Origin: Jaminaea rosea
Lineage: Eukaryota; Basidiomycota; Exobasidiomycetes; Microstromatales
NCBI RefSeq assembly: GCF_003144245.1
Contig: NW_020289978.1
Coordinates: 434,001-498,000, forward strand
Length of the DNA: 64,000 nt
Reading direction: 5' to 3'
The first letter of the stretch is position 1; each line of letters starts with the position of its first letter. Below the pieces are notes generated by a model. It was not told where the DNA came from. It saw nothing but the letters and a program-made list of their open reading frames with translations, and made no database searches. The translations under genes and the position numbers were made by a program. Positions 23,330-31,597 of this stretch are shown here, piece after piece.

Positions 23330-23641
23330 GAGGTTCGTTTGCCTGCAGCGAGGACGACGTCACAGACGATACAATATACCGAGAATCGAGCGCAGATCTA
23401 GTTGCACAAAACGTCGTGAGCGTGAGAATGGAGGGTGCCCCTGCCCCCAGCGGCACCGCGCCAAATACGGGCGAAACGCCTCGACTTTGAGCGGGCATTG
23501 CGGGGCCATCGCAGGGTCAATCTGGGCCCAGACTGGATGTACACGAGCTTTGTGTGACGCAGCATCAGTGAGGGGCAAAAAGAGGGACAGAACTGCAGAA
23601 CTCAGTGAGCTAGACGGTGGCAAAGAGCGGGCTCAAAAATT
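23330..23641. other. Intergenic region between RING gene and tRNA
   Basis: No gene is supported; frames covering it lack conserved content. It ends in the A5 run that is the tRNA terminator on the other strand. Confidence 0.4.
23635..23639 (-). terminator. RNA polymerase III terminator (T5)
   Basis: Five T residues on the minus strand start two bases past the tRNA 3' end, the standard pol III stop signal. Confidence 0.85.
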
Positions 23642-23750
23642 TTCCCAGTCCGGGAATCGAACCCGGGCCAGCCGCGTATTCAGGGAATCGAACAATTGCC
23701 GCTTGATTTCTCATGAGAGGCGGCGATCCTAACCACTGGACCAACTAGGA
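23642..23750 (-). tRNA. tRNA-Glu (anticodon CTC) with a 37-nt intron
   Basis: The minus strand folds as a 72-nt tRNA after removal of 23677-23713. The acceptor stem is TCCTAGT with ACTGGGA (one T-G wobble), with discriminator A at 23642. The D arm is GGTCCAGTGGTTAGGAT. The anticodon arm is GCCGC-CTCTCA-[intron]-C-GCGGC with CTC at 34-36, and the T arm is CCCGGGTTCGATTCCCGG. The intron sits at the canonical position 37/38, so it would be removed by the tRNA splicing endonuclease. The exonic sequence closely follows eukaryotic tRNA-Glu-CTC. The intron contains an 11-base copy of the T-loop sequence GTTCGATTCCC (plus-strand 23683-23693, mature copy 23652-23662). Confidence 0.93.
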
Positions 23751-23783
23751 GTGATGACAAAGCAGCCAATTTACCAATTAATA

Positions 23784-23832
23784 TACAGCCGCTTGATTAA
23801 CATGCAGCCGCGTGCCTGAATATACAGCCGTC
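23784..23832. repeat. Three degenerate about 20-bp repeats upstream of the tRNA
   Basis: The plus strand holds three loose copies of a motif centred on cagccg with flanking atatac or acatg. The segment gccgcttgatt (23788-23798) also occurs in the tRNA intron (23698-23708), and cagccgcgt (23805-23813) occurs in the tRNA (23669-23677). This suggests local duplication around the tRNA gene. Confidence 0.5.
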
Positions 23833-23968
23833 TGCATGTGTTGCTCTCCACTCGCCCCGGGCCAGTGTTGCTTTCATCCCCCTCATCACCAAGCAGGAAA
23901 GGCCGGGACCTGAATCAGCCTCACTCTCGGCCCGACGCATTGCCCTGACTCATCGTACACCCGCCGCC

Positions 23969-24900
23969 ATGTCTTTGCATCCACTCCTCCTGGTCCGACA
24001 GCCCTCTCCCCGCCTGTCCGAGGGGATCCTCACCCACCTCTCACCACGCACGGCCGACCCACCCACACTCGCTCGCTCTCTCGCACAGTGGAAGGCGTAT
24101 GTCGACGTCTTTCGGCAGCGGGGATGGGACGTGATTGAAGTAGAGGCAGCGGATGAGTGCCCTGATGGCGTCTTCATCGAGGATGCAGTGGTCGTCTTCC
24201 CTGGAGAGCCGGGCGTGGTCATGCTCGTCCGATCTGGTAGTGAGGAGCGCCGCAAAGAGTACGCGACGGCGAAGAGCGCGGTTGAGGAGCATTTGGTCAA
24301 GAAGCGCGGCTTCGAGCTTGTGGACTTTTACGATGACAAGGTAGACTCAACGGGACATGCCACGATGGACGGCGGCGATGTGCTCAAGGTCGCCAAGGAG
24401 AAGACGGTCTACGTGGGTTTGTCGGGAAGGACTAACAAGGAGGGCGTTGAAGTGATCAAGCGAGAGATGGGAATGAAACGCGGTTGGAAGGTCGTGACTG
24501 TCGACATGGGAGGCAAGGGCTGGCTGCACCTGAGTGAGTTCACACGTATGTCAGTCTACTGGACGACATTCTCACGCCTTGGCGCCCTACAGAGTCCGCG
24601 ACGACCGCTCTCCCCTGTGGCTCCCACTTCCTGCTCGCCGCCATGCAAGGTGGCGCATCTCGCCCGGACTCAAAGACACTGCGGATCAAGGAAGAAGGCG
24701 AGACGCCTTGGATCGAGGTGGCAGAAGACGAGGGCGTGGCAGTCGTGGAGCTTGGCGGCAAGGACGTGCTCCTCTCCTCTTCTGCGCCGCGTACCAAGGC
24801 TCAGCTCGAAGCGCAAGGCTGGAACGTCATCACGGCCGATGTGGCAGACTTTGAGGCTCTCGAGGGGTGCGTGACATGCCTAAGCGTGCGCGTCAGGTGA
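23969..24900 (+). CDS. DDAH: Dimethylargininase (DDAH), amidinotransferase fold
   Basis: Hydrolyses N-omega-methylated arginines to citrulline plus methylamines, in the cytosol. Exons are 23969-24533 and 24593-24900 (59-nt intron, phase 1); 290 aa, the usual DDAH length. Signature segments are LLVRQPSPRLSEG at the N-terminus, the acidic DECPDGVFIEDAVVVF, the glycine-rich ATMDGGDVLKV, and the catalytic His in LHLKSATTALPCGS, which is rebuilt exactly across the splice. The C-terminal EGCVTCLSVRVR carries the nucleophilic Cys. DDAH feeds on methylarginine released from proteins; fungi generally have protein arginine methyltransferases, so a catabolic role is plausible. An arginine deiminase-like enzyme is less likely given the length and C-terminus. 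Confidence 0.88.
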
Positions 24901-25005
24901 GATGGGATGGGGTATGCAAACCGTCGCATTTCGACGCAAGGCAATAGAGACATACAGAGTTGATGATGACAAGGAAAAGGAAAGAGTGTGGATGTTGAGT
25001 GACCT

Positions 25006-27678
25006 TCAAGTGTAGCCTTCGTCTGTCGCCGCAGCTGAAGATCCCGCATTTGCGCTCGTTGACGATGGCCCCGCGCCTTCACCTCCACCAACGCCGCCGC
25101 CTGACCCTTCTCCGCTGTGCCCACTCGCTTTCAACGCGCTGCTCCCACTCCCACCTGTCGTACCCGCGCTGCTACTAGCATTTGCGCTGCTACTCGACGA
25201 GGGCGGCTTGGAGATGAACCACGAGGGTACCCACAGCCTGGCCTGCGTCTCCAAACTGACCACGTAGCTCCAGTGATTGTATCGCTTGAAGACGCGTAGT
25301 CGGTGGTCACGCTTCAGCTCCACGTCGCCTCCCAGAGCCGCCATGGCTGACGGGGAGGCTGAACCTCCCTCAGCGCTGCTGCTGCCAGGAGTGAGCAAGT
25401 CCCCCGTACTACTTCCAGCGGTAGCGCCGGAGCTGCCATTTGTGTCCTTGACCGAGGCGGATGCGATCGCTGCGGCCGTATGCGCCGACGAGTAGTCCAT
25501 GAGCATGACCCCGGGCGTGGATGTCGACGTGATGAGGTGAGGTGGGATAGGCGCAGACGACTTCTTCTCTCGCGCGGTCCCTCCATCTCCTTCGGCCGCC
25601 GCTGCTGCAGCAAAGACCGGCGCGAGCGGCCTGGACGTCTCAATGAGACAGCCCGCAGGGACCCAGCCTGACTTGATCTCTTGAAGACCAGCCTGCGCTG
25701 CATCCCGCACATCGCCTTGCCCTGTGGCATCCGAGTCGCTCTGCACCACCCACCAACCCTTGGCCTTCGATAGCACGACAAAGGTGTCGCCTACGCTCAC
25801 GTCAAACTCGTCATCTCGCTCACAAACGTAGGGATAGATGGCAATGGCGTAGGTGCGGGCATCTGTGGGTGCCTTGGGCAGCTGAGCTGCAGGCCCAGTC
25901 AGAAGAATATCGCTGCCAGTGTTCCCAGCCGGGGCATGCCAGGCTACCGCTTCCTGTCCGCTCACGATCCTCGACGCGGGTGCCTTAGATGATGAGGCTA
26001 CGGGCTTGTTGTCGGTCGCGCTCCCTCGCCTCGCGGCAGCCTTTGCATTGGCAATCGTAATCGGAGACTTGACATCGCGTATATGCCTAAGCATAAAGAC
26101 GGGATTCTGCCTCGCCTCCTTGAGCTTCTGAAAGAGGAGCAACGGCTTCTCATCGTAGCTGAGACAGCGCTCTGTGGTTCCGTAGCAGATGAAGAGGGCG
26201 TAGAGACGCCAATCGTCGTTGATCTTGTACTTTTTCAGCGCAGCGGGCAAAACCTTGTAGCAGGGGTCTTCGAGGGTGACGCGGAAGGACTTGTAGGGGT
26301 TGTCTCCCGTACCCAGCGTTGTGGCTGTGCCGACAAAGTCGCGATTTGTGGACGAGGCGGACGAGGCGGGCGTAGTGCCAGACGTCGATGCAGTCGCTGG
26401 CGCGATGGCTGACCTGCCGGACGATGGGCCTGCGCTATGTCCCGCCGAAGGACCTGCACTAGAGCTGGCTGCCGCTGATTTCATCGTAGCTGACGTCGGT
26501 GACGCTCTTCCTGCGTGCCTGGGCGGAGGAGAAGCGGGACCGCGCATTCGAGTGGCACTTAAAGGTTGAGCGCTACTCGACGAATTGGGTGTCGCGGCTC
26601 GCAGCCACGAAGGATGAGTGCCACTGGTAGGCGTCGAGGCTCCTCCGGTCGATGGCGCCTTTGCAGGCGATCGCAGAGGGGCGCTGTCACTGCCGGCATA
26701 TGCGTCCATCGATACCATGCCACCTCCCGCCGCGAGACCACTACCTGTTGCATGCCCGGCTGACTGCGAGGCAGACCCAGCAGGTGACAGCGGCGGCTCT
26801 CCATGATCAGCCATCCCATTAGCGCTAGTAGGCGTACGAATGCGTTCCTCCGCATCATCGTGGTGCGAGTCCGACGTTCCCTGGGCATGCGTTCGGGGTA
26901 GCGAAGCCAGCGAATTCGCAGGCGACGGTATTGGCAAGCCAGTGACGTGGGGCGATGTGAGCCCGCCGCCGCCGGCCGCGCTCAGCTTGCGTCCAGGTCC
27001 AGGTAGAGACAATGACCCGGGAGCGCCTGGCACGAATGGCTGGAATGCATAGTCGGTAGTTGGTGCTCTGAGGCCTTGGTAGCGGCAGACGCCTGTGAAG
27101 TCGTATTGGAACTTGGCGAGAAAGACTGTCGTCCGTCTGAGCTCATGTTCGAGCCGAATGATGCGCTCATCTCGCTGCTTGAGGCAGGCAACGAGCTGGG
27201 CGACAGTGACCGGAGACGTTGATGATGAATCGGTCATGTTGAGGAATTCGACGCCGCTGTTGCCACTTGCGCCACTTGTTGGGATATCTTCGGACTGCGG
27301 TCGATAGTCGCCCTGGTCAATCTCGAGTCCCCATTGTTCCTTGAGCTTGTATATGCCGCCAAGAAGAGCCAATCTCTGTCCCACGGAATCAACGCCGAGA
27401 TCCTTGAGAGCGTCATTGTCGAGCTGAATGAGTACGTCGCCTACGATGCCTTGCTCAGCAAAGGACGCAGCGAGGGATGACAAGTTGAGCGATGCAAGCC
27501 ACGCAGCCACCTCATTGTCCTCCCATTCGACAACGGGTGTCGACGACGAGTGGCCCGCTGAAGTAGCAGCAGCACCACCACCACCACCTGCAGAAGCGGC
27601 GGGAGCAGTCGAAGAGGAATTGACTCCACCGCCATCGACCGCTGCTGCTGCTGCAATGGCCGGTCCGGCAGCCGCCAT
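25006..27678 (-). CDS. UBC2: Ubc2/Ste50-type MAPK adaptor (SAM, RA, SH3)
   Basis: Adaptor linking upstream signals to the MAPKKK of the pheromone/filamentation pathway. Single exon, 890 aa from the ATG at 27678; the frame stays open upstream but without a better start. A SAM domain at about residues 50-117 (VEWEDNEVAAWLASLNLSSL ... LGVDSVGQRLALLGGIYKL) is followed by a disordered Ser/Ala linker. A Ras-association domain at about 460-550 reads RVTLEDPCYKVLPAALKKY ... LLFQKLKEARQNP. An SH3 at about 605-680 has the AIYPYVCERDDEFDVSVGD, GWWVV and GWVPAGCL elements. Near 785-822 there is a second, degenerate SH3-like segment (VFKRYNHWSYVVS, WVPSWF). A C-terminal SH3 extension separates basidiomycete Ubc2 from ascomycete Ste50, which lacks it. 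Confidence 0.88.
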   Translation of the reverse strand: MAAAGPAIAAAAAVDGGGVNSSSTAPAASAGGGGGAAATSAGHSSSTPVVEWEDNEVAAWLASLNLSSLAASFAEQGIVGDVLIQLDNDALKDLGVDSVGQRLALLGGIYKLKEQWGLEIDQGDYRPQSEDIPTSGASGNSGVEFLNMTDSSSTSPVTVAQLVACLKQRDERIIRLEHELRRTTVFLAKFQYDFTGVCRYQGLRAPTTDYAFQPFVPGAPGSLSLPGPGRKLSAAGGGGLTSPHVTGLPIPSPANSLASLPRTHAQGTSDSHHDDAEERIRTPTSANGMADHGEPPLSPAGSASQSAGHATGSGLAAGGGMVSMDAYAGSDSAPLRSPAKAPSTGGASTPTSGTHPSWLRAATPNSSSSAQPLSATRMRGPASPPPRHAGRASPTSATMKSAAASSSAGPSAGHSAGPSSGRSAIAPATASTSGTTPASSASSTNRDFVGTATTLGTGDNPYKSFRVTLEDPCYKVLPAALKKYKINDDWRLYALFICYGTTERCLSYDEKPLLLFQKLKEARQNPVFMLRHIRDVKSPITIANAKAAARRGSATDNKPVASSSKAPASRIVSGQEAVAWHAPAGNTGSDILLTGPAAQLPKAPTDARTYAIAIYPYVCERDDEFDVSVGDTFVVLSKAKGWWVVQSDSDATGQGDVRDAAQAGLQEIKSGWVPAGCLIETSRPLAPVFAAAAAAEGDGGTAREKKSSAPIPPHLITSTSTPGVMLMDYSSAHTAAAIASASVKDTNGSSGATAGSSTGDLLTPGSSSAEGGSASPSAMAALGGDVELKRDHRLRVFKRYNHWSYVVSLETQARLWVPSWFISKPPSSSSSANASSSAGTTGGSGSSALKASGHSGEGSGGGVGGGEGAGPSSTSANAGSSAAATDEGYT

Positions 27679-28060
27679 GGCTGAGCCGAATACGAGTGGT
27701 GAGATGAAGCGATGCGAGGTAGGATGTTGACCGAGTAGAAAGCAAAAGCAAGATGCAGAGACCGGATGTCGACGAGCGGACGCGGAGAGGCGGGTGGGCG
27801 CGAGGGCCAGAGGCGAGGCGGAGGCGCCCATGGAGCCAAAGCGCCGATCTCCGTGTCCGTCTCGCGCCTCTCCGTGCGGCCAAAGACTCAACGACGACGA
27901 GGAAGCCCCTTCTCATTGGCGCGTCACCGTCGCCTCACGATGATCAGCGAGGGTCTTTACTGAAGGCCATGACGAGCATCTTTCGTAGCTAGGTATCAGT
28001 GCGTTGCGCTCTCACTCAATGCGGGCCAGGCAAGCAAAACAATGGATATCAATTCCCTAA
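27679..28060. other. Intergenic region between HEM14 and UBC2
   Basis: No gene seen. The genes run in tandem leftward, so this holds the UBC2 promoter and leader and the HEM14 3' flank. Confidence 0.4.
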
Positions 28061-30010
28061 TCAGTCCTCCGCCGCGAACGCCTCCAGCCCCGTCACCGCA
28101 ATAATGTCGCCGCCGCCATTAGCCTTCTCACGCTCCTCGGCTCTGGCGATTCTCTGCGCCGTCAACTTGGCCTCTCTGATCACATCATTGACGCTCACGC
28201 CCGTGTAGCTCGCCCCAGCGACGGCCACTCTCCCTCCACCCGCAGCGGTCGCCCTCGCCAGCTCCTCGCCCAAACTTCTCATCCGTGAGTAGTGCCCGGG
28301 CAGGTACGTAGGGATGCAATTGGCTTGCACGCGTGCTTGTACCAGACTGGATGAGTGCAACGATACGCTCTCTGGGATACTCAGGAAGCGGTCCAGCGCA
28401 CGTACTGCTCGGTTGAGACACTCATCCTCGCTGGGTAGTGTGGTCGCGTGAGCAAAGTGCGGGCCGCCCATCATTACCGTGAGCTTCGTTACACCTCCAT
28501 CAGCACCGTCTGGTGAATCCTGGTCCGGGATAGCGTCCGAGTCGAACACGACGCCGAGGATTCCGTCTGCATTGTTGGGCGTCTCTGTTCGCGGCACGAG
28601 GAAGCCGAATCCTTCATCGACTGGGAGGAGGCGATGCCGCCTGCCACCGGGCATCGCTGCTATGGCCTCCTGCGGTATAGCAAACGTGACGACGGCCACA
28701 TTCGTCGACGGGTTATGCCTGAGCAATGAGAGTACGGACGCTCCTCCCTCAAGCACCGGCTTCGCCCCCTCTATTGTGTTGGCCAGGATATCAGCGAGCT
28801 TGTACGACGACAGCGTAGAGATGACCCGCGAAACGGGTACATCTTCACCGTCTTGTGTTGTGACAAAGAGGCTCGCCCCATCCTTGGCCTCTGAGATGCC
28901 TTCTACACCGTCACCCAGCCGAACAGAGACGTTACGCCTTGCTGTTATCTCATCACTCATCGCAGTCACAATTTCGCCCAGCCCCTCTCTCAGACTATAC
29001 ACACTAGTCTTCTCCAGCTTCGCGGTCCACTCAGGCCCGACCTCGGCCTTCACAGCTGCAATCTCCTGCTCCTCCCTCGCTCGCGCCTCCTCTTCACCCT
29101 TCGTTGGCGGCCTGTATCGCTTGTTCCACTTGGGCGGCAGAATAGCCCGCAATAGAGAGCCGTGTCGCTGCTCCGTCTTCCAGAGCATGGAGAGTGTGCT
29201 GCGTACGCTAAGCTGTCGCGTATCTGCAGCGTAGATACCATGTAGCACTGCAGAGAGGACATTATTGAGGAGCTGAGAGCCGAACGAGTCGCCGAAGCGT
29301 CGACGGATGTAGGACTCGACGGACTCGTCGATGAGGTGCTCGCGGCTCCGTTGGCGGGCTACTTCGTCTGGGCTTTCTGACTTGGGACGAGCGAAGCGAG
29401 AAGGCCTGAAAGGCTCACGTAGTAAGCCTGACAGGGCTGAGGAGATGAGGGAGCGTAGCACTGGAAGGCGGAAGAGTGAGGCGAGAAAGGCAGGGAGGGA
29501 GGAGGGTAGCTTGTTGAGCTGCCCGCCATACCAGATGAAGCGATTCTTGGCCGACGGACTCGAGCTTGGCACGATGAGCAGCTGATTCAAGAGTCCGAGC
29601 GAATGTAGTGTCTCAATTGTGCTCCATCCGGAGACACCCTTTGGTCTTACACTGCGAGGTCCCGCCTCGAGGAGGACGCTCTGCTTGCCGCTGGGTAGCT
29701 GGAGGCGTTCGCTTTGGACCCATCCGCCTAGCCTTTGCGACGCCTCAAACAGGATGATGCGCCGATGTGGAAGGGCCCGTGAGAGGTATAGAGTCGTAGT
29801 GAGTCCGCTCAGCCCTGCGCCCAAGACTGCGATGGGAGGCTGCGTGGTTGGTGTTGGGGAGCGTTGACCAGCATCCGACTCGAGGGTCCGGACCTGAACG
29901 GCCGCTCTCGGCCTCGGCGGCCACGATAACGATGTGGACGGAATCAACCGCGCGCCACATAGTCTTCGTCCTGCTGAGGTCCGCCATGGACACGACTGCG
30001 TAGCTAGCAT
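28061..30010 (-). CDS. HEM14: Protoporphyrinogen oxidase, mitochondrial
   Basis: FAD enzyme of the inner mitochondrial membrane that oxidises protoporphyrinogen IX to protoporphyrin IX, the penultimate step of haem synthesis. Single exon; the first ATG in the conserved frame is at 30010 (649 aa). The N-terminus is Arg/Ser-rich with few acids (MLATQSCPWRTSAGRRLCGA), as for a mitochondrial presequence. The dinucleotide-binding motif is at 60-90 (IAVLGAGLSGLTTTLYLSRA, then IILFEASQRLGGW), followed by LLEAGPRSVRPKG, the PPOX substrate-side motif. The C-terminal FAD contact is RVAVAGASYTGVSVNDVI. The protein is longer than yeast Hem14 (about 540 aa), with extra loops. It diverges from PEX7 across a 220-bp promoter region. 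Confidence 0.93.
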   Translation of the reverse strand: MLATQSCPWRTSAGRRLCGARLIPSTSLSWPPRPRAAVQVRTLESDAGQRSPTPTTQPPIAVLGAGLSGLTTTLYLSRALPHRRIILFEASQRLGGWVQSERLQLPSGKQSVLLEAGPRSVRPKGVSGWSTIETLHSLGLLNQLLIVPSSSPSAKNRFIWYGGQLNKLPSSLPAFLASLFRLPVLRSLISSALSGLLREPFRPSRFARPKSESPDEVARQRSREHLIDESVESYIRRRFGDSFGSQLLNNVLSAVLHGIYAADTRQLSVRSTLSMLWKTEQRHGSLLRAILPPKWNKRYRPPTKGEEEARAREEQEIAAVKAEVGPEWTAKLEKTSVYSLREGLGEIVTAMSDEITARRNVSVRLGDGVEGISEAKDGASLFVTTQDGEDVPVSRVISTLSSYKLADILANTIEGAKPVLEGGASVLSLLRHNPSTNVAVVTFAIPQEAIAAMPGGRRHRLLPVDEGFGFLVPRTETPNNADGILGVVFDSDAIPDQDSPDGADGGVTKLTVMMGGPHFAHATTLPSEDECLNRAVRALDRFLSIPESVSLHSSSLVQARVQANCIPTYLPGHYSRMRSLGEELARATAAGGGRVAVAGASYTGVSVNDVIREAKLTAQRIARAEEREKANGGGDIIAVTGLEAFAAED

Positions 30011-30230
30011 ATAGCCTTGCCTTCCGTGAATGGGACGTTGCTCGAGATGGTATTGAAGCGAGGCTGATTCACCCGCCTCCCTTGGCGCCCAGTCCGCCCT
30101 CGCCTTTCGGAAGAAGCGCTTTCGGGGGTGGAGGCGGGCGGGCAAGACGAATGTCGAGGTGAGCCGGAACTTGGGCCTGCTTTGCCGCTCTTCTCTTTTC
30201 CTCCTCGACCACCTCCCTCGTTTCCCGGTA

Positions 30231-31499
30231 ATGCAACGTCGACCACCATCAGGCCCTCACTCGCGCCTGGACACGCCAGGTTTTGCCGGCCATAATGTGG
30301 CCTGGAGCCCATTCTACCCGGATAGACTGGCTGTTGCAGCCGCCGCGAATGTGAGAAGGACGGACGAGTGGACGTGGAAAGATGCATACACGAAGCCTGA
30401 CACATCTGCACCCTTCATTGCTCGCAGTACGGTCTGGTGGGCAATGGCAGGCTTCATTTGGTAGGCGTGCAAGACGCACCTGGGGGCGCCCTGCCGCAGC
30501 TGGGAGTGCAAAAAGTGTGAGAGCCAGCCGAAACTCTTCTTGCCAAGTTGCACCAACTCACGCCTGCATCCTGTTCGAAGCTTCGATACGCAAGACGGTC
30601 TCTACGATGTTGCTTGGTCAGAGATCAACGAGAATCAACTAGCGACTGCGTCAGGGGATGGCAGCATCAAGCTGTGGGATGCTACGCTCAACGACTACCC
30701 GATACGCAATTGGCACGAGCATACAAGAGAGGTCTTTTCGGTCGACTGGAACAACATCAAAAAGGACATCTTTCTCTCTAGTAGCTGGGATGCTAGTGTC
30801 AAAGTGTGGCACCCAGACCAGCCACGCAGCCTCACGACCATGACTGCGCATACAGCCTGCGTCTATGCGGCAATTTGGTCCCCACATTCACCCGATGTGC
30901 TCGCAACAGCTTGCGGAGACGGTCATGCTCGCCTCTTTGACCTGAGAGCCAACCCTGCCCCTACGGCAGGAAACCCAGGTGCCGTAGCAGGGGCACAGCC
31001 AATAGCTACAGTTCCCGTCGGTGGAGAAGTCCTGACGCTGGACTGGAACAAGTACCGTACCTTCAACCTCGCGACTGGGAGCACAGACAAGGCTGTCAAG
31101 GTCTGGGATCTGCGCAGCGTTTCGTCATCCGCAGGGTCGATGGCACGGCCCCCTCCAGGCGCACCAGCTGGGGCAGGCGGTGGTCTAGGCCAAGTGACCG
31201 CAATCTGCACAGGCCACGAGTACGCGGTCCGCAAAGTCGCTTTCTCGCCTCACTCGCCCTCGCTTCTCGCATCTGCCTCGTACGACATGACGGCGCGCGT
31301 GTGGGATGTGGACCACCCATCAGCATCGCTCGCCTCGGTGGCTAGTAGATTGGGTCAGGCGGGCGGTGGGCCGGGAGCGATGAGAAGTCTACATGATGGG
31401 CATACCGAGTTCGTCGTGGGACTGGGTTGGAGCTTGTTCCAGGAGGGACTCGTCGCAAGCACGGCTTGGGACATGAGTGTACATCTTTGGAGGGCGTGA
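30231..31499 (+). CDS. PEX7: Pex7, receptor for PTS2 peroxisomal proteins
   Basis: Cytosolic WD40 receptor that carries PTS2-bearing proteins to peroxisomes. Exons are 30231-30350, 30428-30516 and 30581-31499; 375 aa. Exon 1 holds HSRLDTPGFAGHNVAWSPF. Exon 2, an 89-nt exon, encodes YGLVGNGRLHLVGV. The next join gives FDTQDGLYDVAWSE, typical of Pex7. Six WD units are seen, for example LWDATLNDYPIRNWHEHTRE, SWDASVKVWHPDQP, GDGHARLFDLR, STDKAVKVWDLRS, and the last ends DMSVHLWRA. A Gly/Pro/Ala insert (around residue 245) sits between blades 4 and 5. Confidence 0.95.
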
Positions 31500-31597
31500 G
31501 GCGATGAAAGGAATGACCATGGACACACAAACAGCATCGCAAAAGGGTATCATATCATTGAGAGCAAGCAACATGCAACCGCTACTTCGTCCTCGCC

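Noticed and set aside
30159-30464. Alternative PEX7 reading that stops after GFIW
   Set aside because: Using the acceptor at 30427 instead gives YGLVGNGRLHLVGV, the conserved Pex7 segment, in frame with exon 3.
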